A stretch of 14,832 bases of DNA from UBA724 sp964229545 (lineage in GTDB: Bacteria; Bacteroidota; Bacteroidia; Flavobacteriales; Flavobacteriaceae), in the NCBI GenBank assembly GCA_964229545.1, contig CAXRDP010000085.1, positions 1 to 14,832 on the forward strand, written 5' to 3'. The translations under genes were made by a program, and so were the position numbers. The notes beneath the pieces are model-generated. The model was not told the DNA's origin and searched no databases. It saw nothing but the letters and a program-made list of their open reading frames with translations. Of the stretch, positions 13,486 to 14,832 are shown one piece after another (position 1 is the stretch's first letter; each line of letters begins with the position of its first letter).

Positions 13486-14715
13486 TTATGCGTTGGCTTC
13501 TGCTAACATTTTCTCACCAGCTTCAATAGCTTCCTCAATCGTACCCTTTAGGTTAAAGGCAGCCTCAGGCAAGTGATCTAATTCACCGTCCATGATCATA
13601 TTAAATCCTTTGATGGTGTCTTTAATATCGACCAAAACACCAGGGATTCCTGTAAACTGCTCCGCTACGTGGAAAGGCTGCGACAAGAAACGCTGTACAC
13701 GACGTGCACGGGCTACTGCCAATTTATCATCTTCAGAAAGTTCCTCCATACCCAATATGGCAATAATATCTTGGAGTTCTTTATAGCGTTGTAGCAATTC
13801 CTTTACACGTTGGGCACAATTGTAGTGCTCATCCCCTAAAATTTCAGGGGTTAAGATACGAGAGGTAGAATCTAGCGGGTCTACAGCCGGATAGATACCG
13901 AGCTCAGCAATTTTACGAGACAATACCGTTGTGGCGTCCAAGTGGGCAAAGGTAGTTGCAGGTGCAGGATCGGTAAGGTCATCCGCAGGCACATATACCG
14001 CCTGTACAGAAGTAATAGACCCTTTTTTGGTGGAAGTAATGCGTTCTTGCATGGCGCCCATTTCAGTCGCCAATGTAGGCTGATAGCCTACCGCAGAAGG
14101 CATACGGCCCAAAAGGGCTGATACCTCAGAACCTGCTTGGGTAAATCGGAAGATGTTGTCAACAAAGAATAGTACGTCTTTTCCTTGTCCATCACCGGCG
14201 CCGTCACGGAAATATTCCGCTACCGTCAAACCAGAAAGTGCCACGCGGGCACGTGCCCCTGGAGGCTCATTCATCTGGCCAAATACAAAAGTGGCTTTGG
14301 ATTCTTTAAGCGCATCCTTGTCGATTTTGCTCAAATCCCATCCACCTTTTTCCATGGACTCCATAAATTCATCTCCGTATTTGATAATTCCAGACTCGAG
14401 CATTTCTCTTAGAAGGTCGTTTCCTTCACGTGTACGCTCACCTACGCCGGCAAATACAGAAAGTCCTCGGTGTCCTTTAGCAAGGTTGTTAATAAGTTCC
14501 TGAATCAATACGGTTTTACCTACACCAGCACCACCAAAGAGTCCAATCTTACCTCCTTTGGCATAGGGCTCAATAAGGTCAATAACTTTGATTCCTGTAA
14601 ACAGGACTTCAGTCGAAGTAGAAAGCTGGTCAAATTCTGGCGCCTTGCGGTGGATGGGCAATCCATCCTCACCCGACTTAGGGAGATCTCCAATACCATC
14701 GATCGCATCACCGAT
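13486..14715 (-). CDS. atpD: F1Fo ATP synthase subunit beta, 5' end lost at a chimeric junction
   Basis: This is the catalytic beta subunit of F1, which makes ATP. The fragment of 409 codons reads from IGDAIDGIGDLPKSGEDG to the stop at 13486; the family is about 500 residues, so roughly 90 N-terminal residues are missing. Seen in order are the Walker A GGAGVGKT (about residues 61-68 of the fragment), GERTREGNDL, NEPPGARARVALSGLTVAE, the Walker B-region DVLFFVDNIFRFTQAGSE, and EELSEDD in place of the classical DELSEED. The TTG at 14661 that opens the longest simple frame is an internal Leu codon, not a start. Upstream of 14715 the frame meets a stop (14721-14719) because the sequence folds back on itself there. 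Downstream atpC follows after 11 nt. Confidence 0.95.
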   Translation of the reverse strand: MGDAIDGIGDLPKSGEDGLPIHRKAPEFDQLSTSTEVLFTGIKVIDLIEPYAKGGKIGLFGGAGVGKTVLIQELINNLAKGHRGLSVFAGVGERTREGNDLLREMLESGIIKYGDEFMESMEKGGWDLSKIDKDALKESKATFVFGQMNEPPGARARVALSGLTVAEYFRDGAGDGQGKDVLFFVDNIFRFTQAGSEVSALLGRMPSAVGYQPTLATEMGAMQERITSTKKGSITSVQAVYVPADDLTDPAPATTFAHLDATTVLSRKIAELGIYPAVDPLDSTSRILTPEILGDEHYNCAQRVKELLQRYKELQDIIAILGMEELSEDDKLAVARARRVQRFLSQPFHVAEQFTGIPGVLVDIKDTIKGFNMIMDGELDHLPEAAFNLKGTIEEAIEAGEKMLAEANA

Positions 14716-14832
14716 TGTTTAATGTAATCGGTGATGCGTTCGAGGGTCTTGGAGATCTCCCGAAGTCGGGTGAGGATGGATTGCCCATCCACCGCAAGGC
14801 GCCAGAATTTGGCCAGCTTTCTACTTCGACTG
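14610..14832. repeat. Near-perfect 107-bp inverted repeat at the window end
   Basis: Left arm 14610-14716 and right arm 14726-14832 are reverse complements except at five positions (right arm 14739, 14744, 14748, 14762, 14812), around a 9-nt loop (14717-14725). The arms are protein-coding atpD sequence, so the right arm is a backward copy of it. I read this as a fold-back chimera of amplification, library preparation or assembly, not a natural repeat. Confidence 0.9.
14717..14832 (+). other. Inverted duplicate of an atpD fragment (probable artefact)
   Basis: On the plus strand this stretch reads in frame FNVIGDAFEGLGDLPK and on to QLSTST. The FNVIGDA start is what should precede GDAIDGIG in the real atpD, so the right arm holds about nine coding bases that the minus-strand copy has lost. 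Four of the five differences from the left arm change the protein (I to F, D to E, I to L, D to G) in a normally very conserved segment. This should not be annotated as a gene. Confidence 0.8.

Noticed and set aside
14153..14503. 116-residue plus-strand open frame opposite atpD
   Set aside because: Ser/Pro-rich antisense shadow of a highly conserved gene.
14470..14792. Overlapping open frames on both strands at the right end (14470-14727 plus, 14520-14792 minus) that encode the same peptide segment
   Set aside because: They are shadows of atpD and its inverted copy. The shared segment (VDGQSILTRLREIS and similar) appears in both only because the DNA is a palindrome.

Overview
The window looks like chromosomal DNA of a Bacteroidota bacterium, most likely a member of the Flavobacteriia or a close relative. 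Three things point there. The mutY-ssb-gldE-gldD gene order is typical of gliding Flavobacteriia. Upstream regions lack Shine-Dalgarno sequences and several carry the Bacteroidota -7 promoter element TAnnTTTG. The F1 genes atpD and atpC stand apart from the rest of the ATP synthase genes, and the epsilon subunit is short. I see no insertion sequence, phage gene, CRISPR array, tRNA or rRNA. Most of the content is core genome rather than accessory DNA.

Layout. At the left edge the 3'-truncated rplU (L21) runs leftwards from a clear promoter. Next come two rightward M16 metallopeptidase genes only 3 nt apart (436-3822). One has a signal peptide and the zinc site; the other has a signal peptide, the Arg/Tyr substrate pair and a C-terminal extension, so they probably form a split-active-site heterodimer in the envelope. 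Their terminator hairpin overlaps the last codons of a convergent EamA-type (DMT) transporter gene. A small lipoprotein gene with a heavy-metal-associated domain and a Cys-rich tail (4816-5298) diverges from that transporter and meets gldD tail to tail with overlapping stop codons.

The leftward block mutY-ssb-gldE-gldD (8635 to 5295) is tightly packed and probably one operon: DNA repair, single-strand DNA binding, and two gliding-motility genes. Diverging from mutY is a rightward group: an HU-family DNA-binding protein, a 30-residue very basic protein that resembles a ribosomal protein, RNase G/E, and recX after a strong terminator. recX overlaps convergently with a TonB-dependent receptor gene. 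That receptor lies directly downstream of atpD-atpC on the minus strand, with no visible terminator or promoter between them.

The right end is anomalous. Bases 14610-14832 form a near-perfect 107-bp inverted repeat around a 9-nt loop, inside atpD. The right arm re-reads the same piece of atpD in the opposite direction with five mismatches. I read this as a fold-back (chimeric) contig end rather than biology, and annotate atpD as 5'-truncated at about 14715. I did not find a convincing undescribed system. The most interesting biological points are the split M16 pair, the Cys-rich metal lipoprotein, the 30-residue basic gene, the RNase G that lacks zinc-link cysteines, and the 3'-end overlaps of convergent genes.
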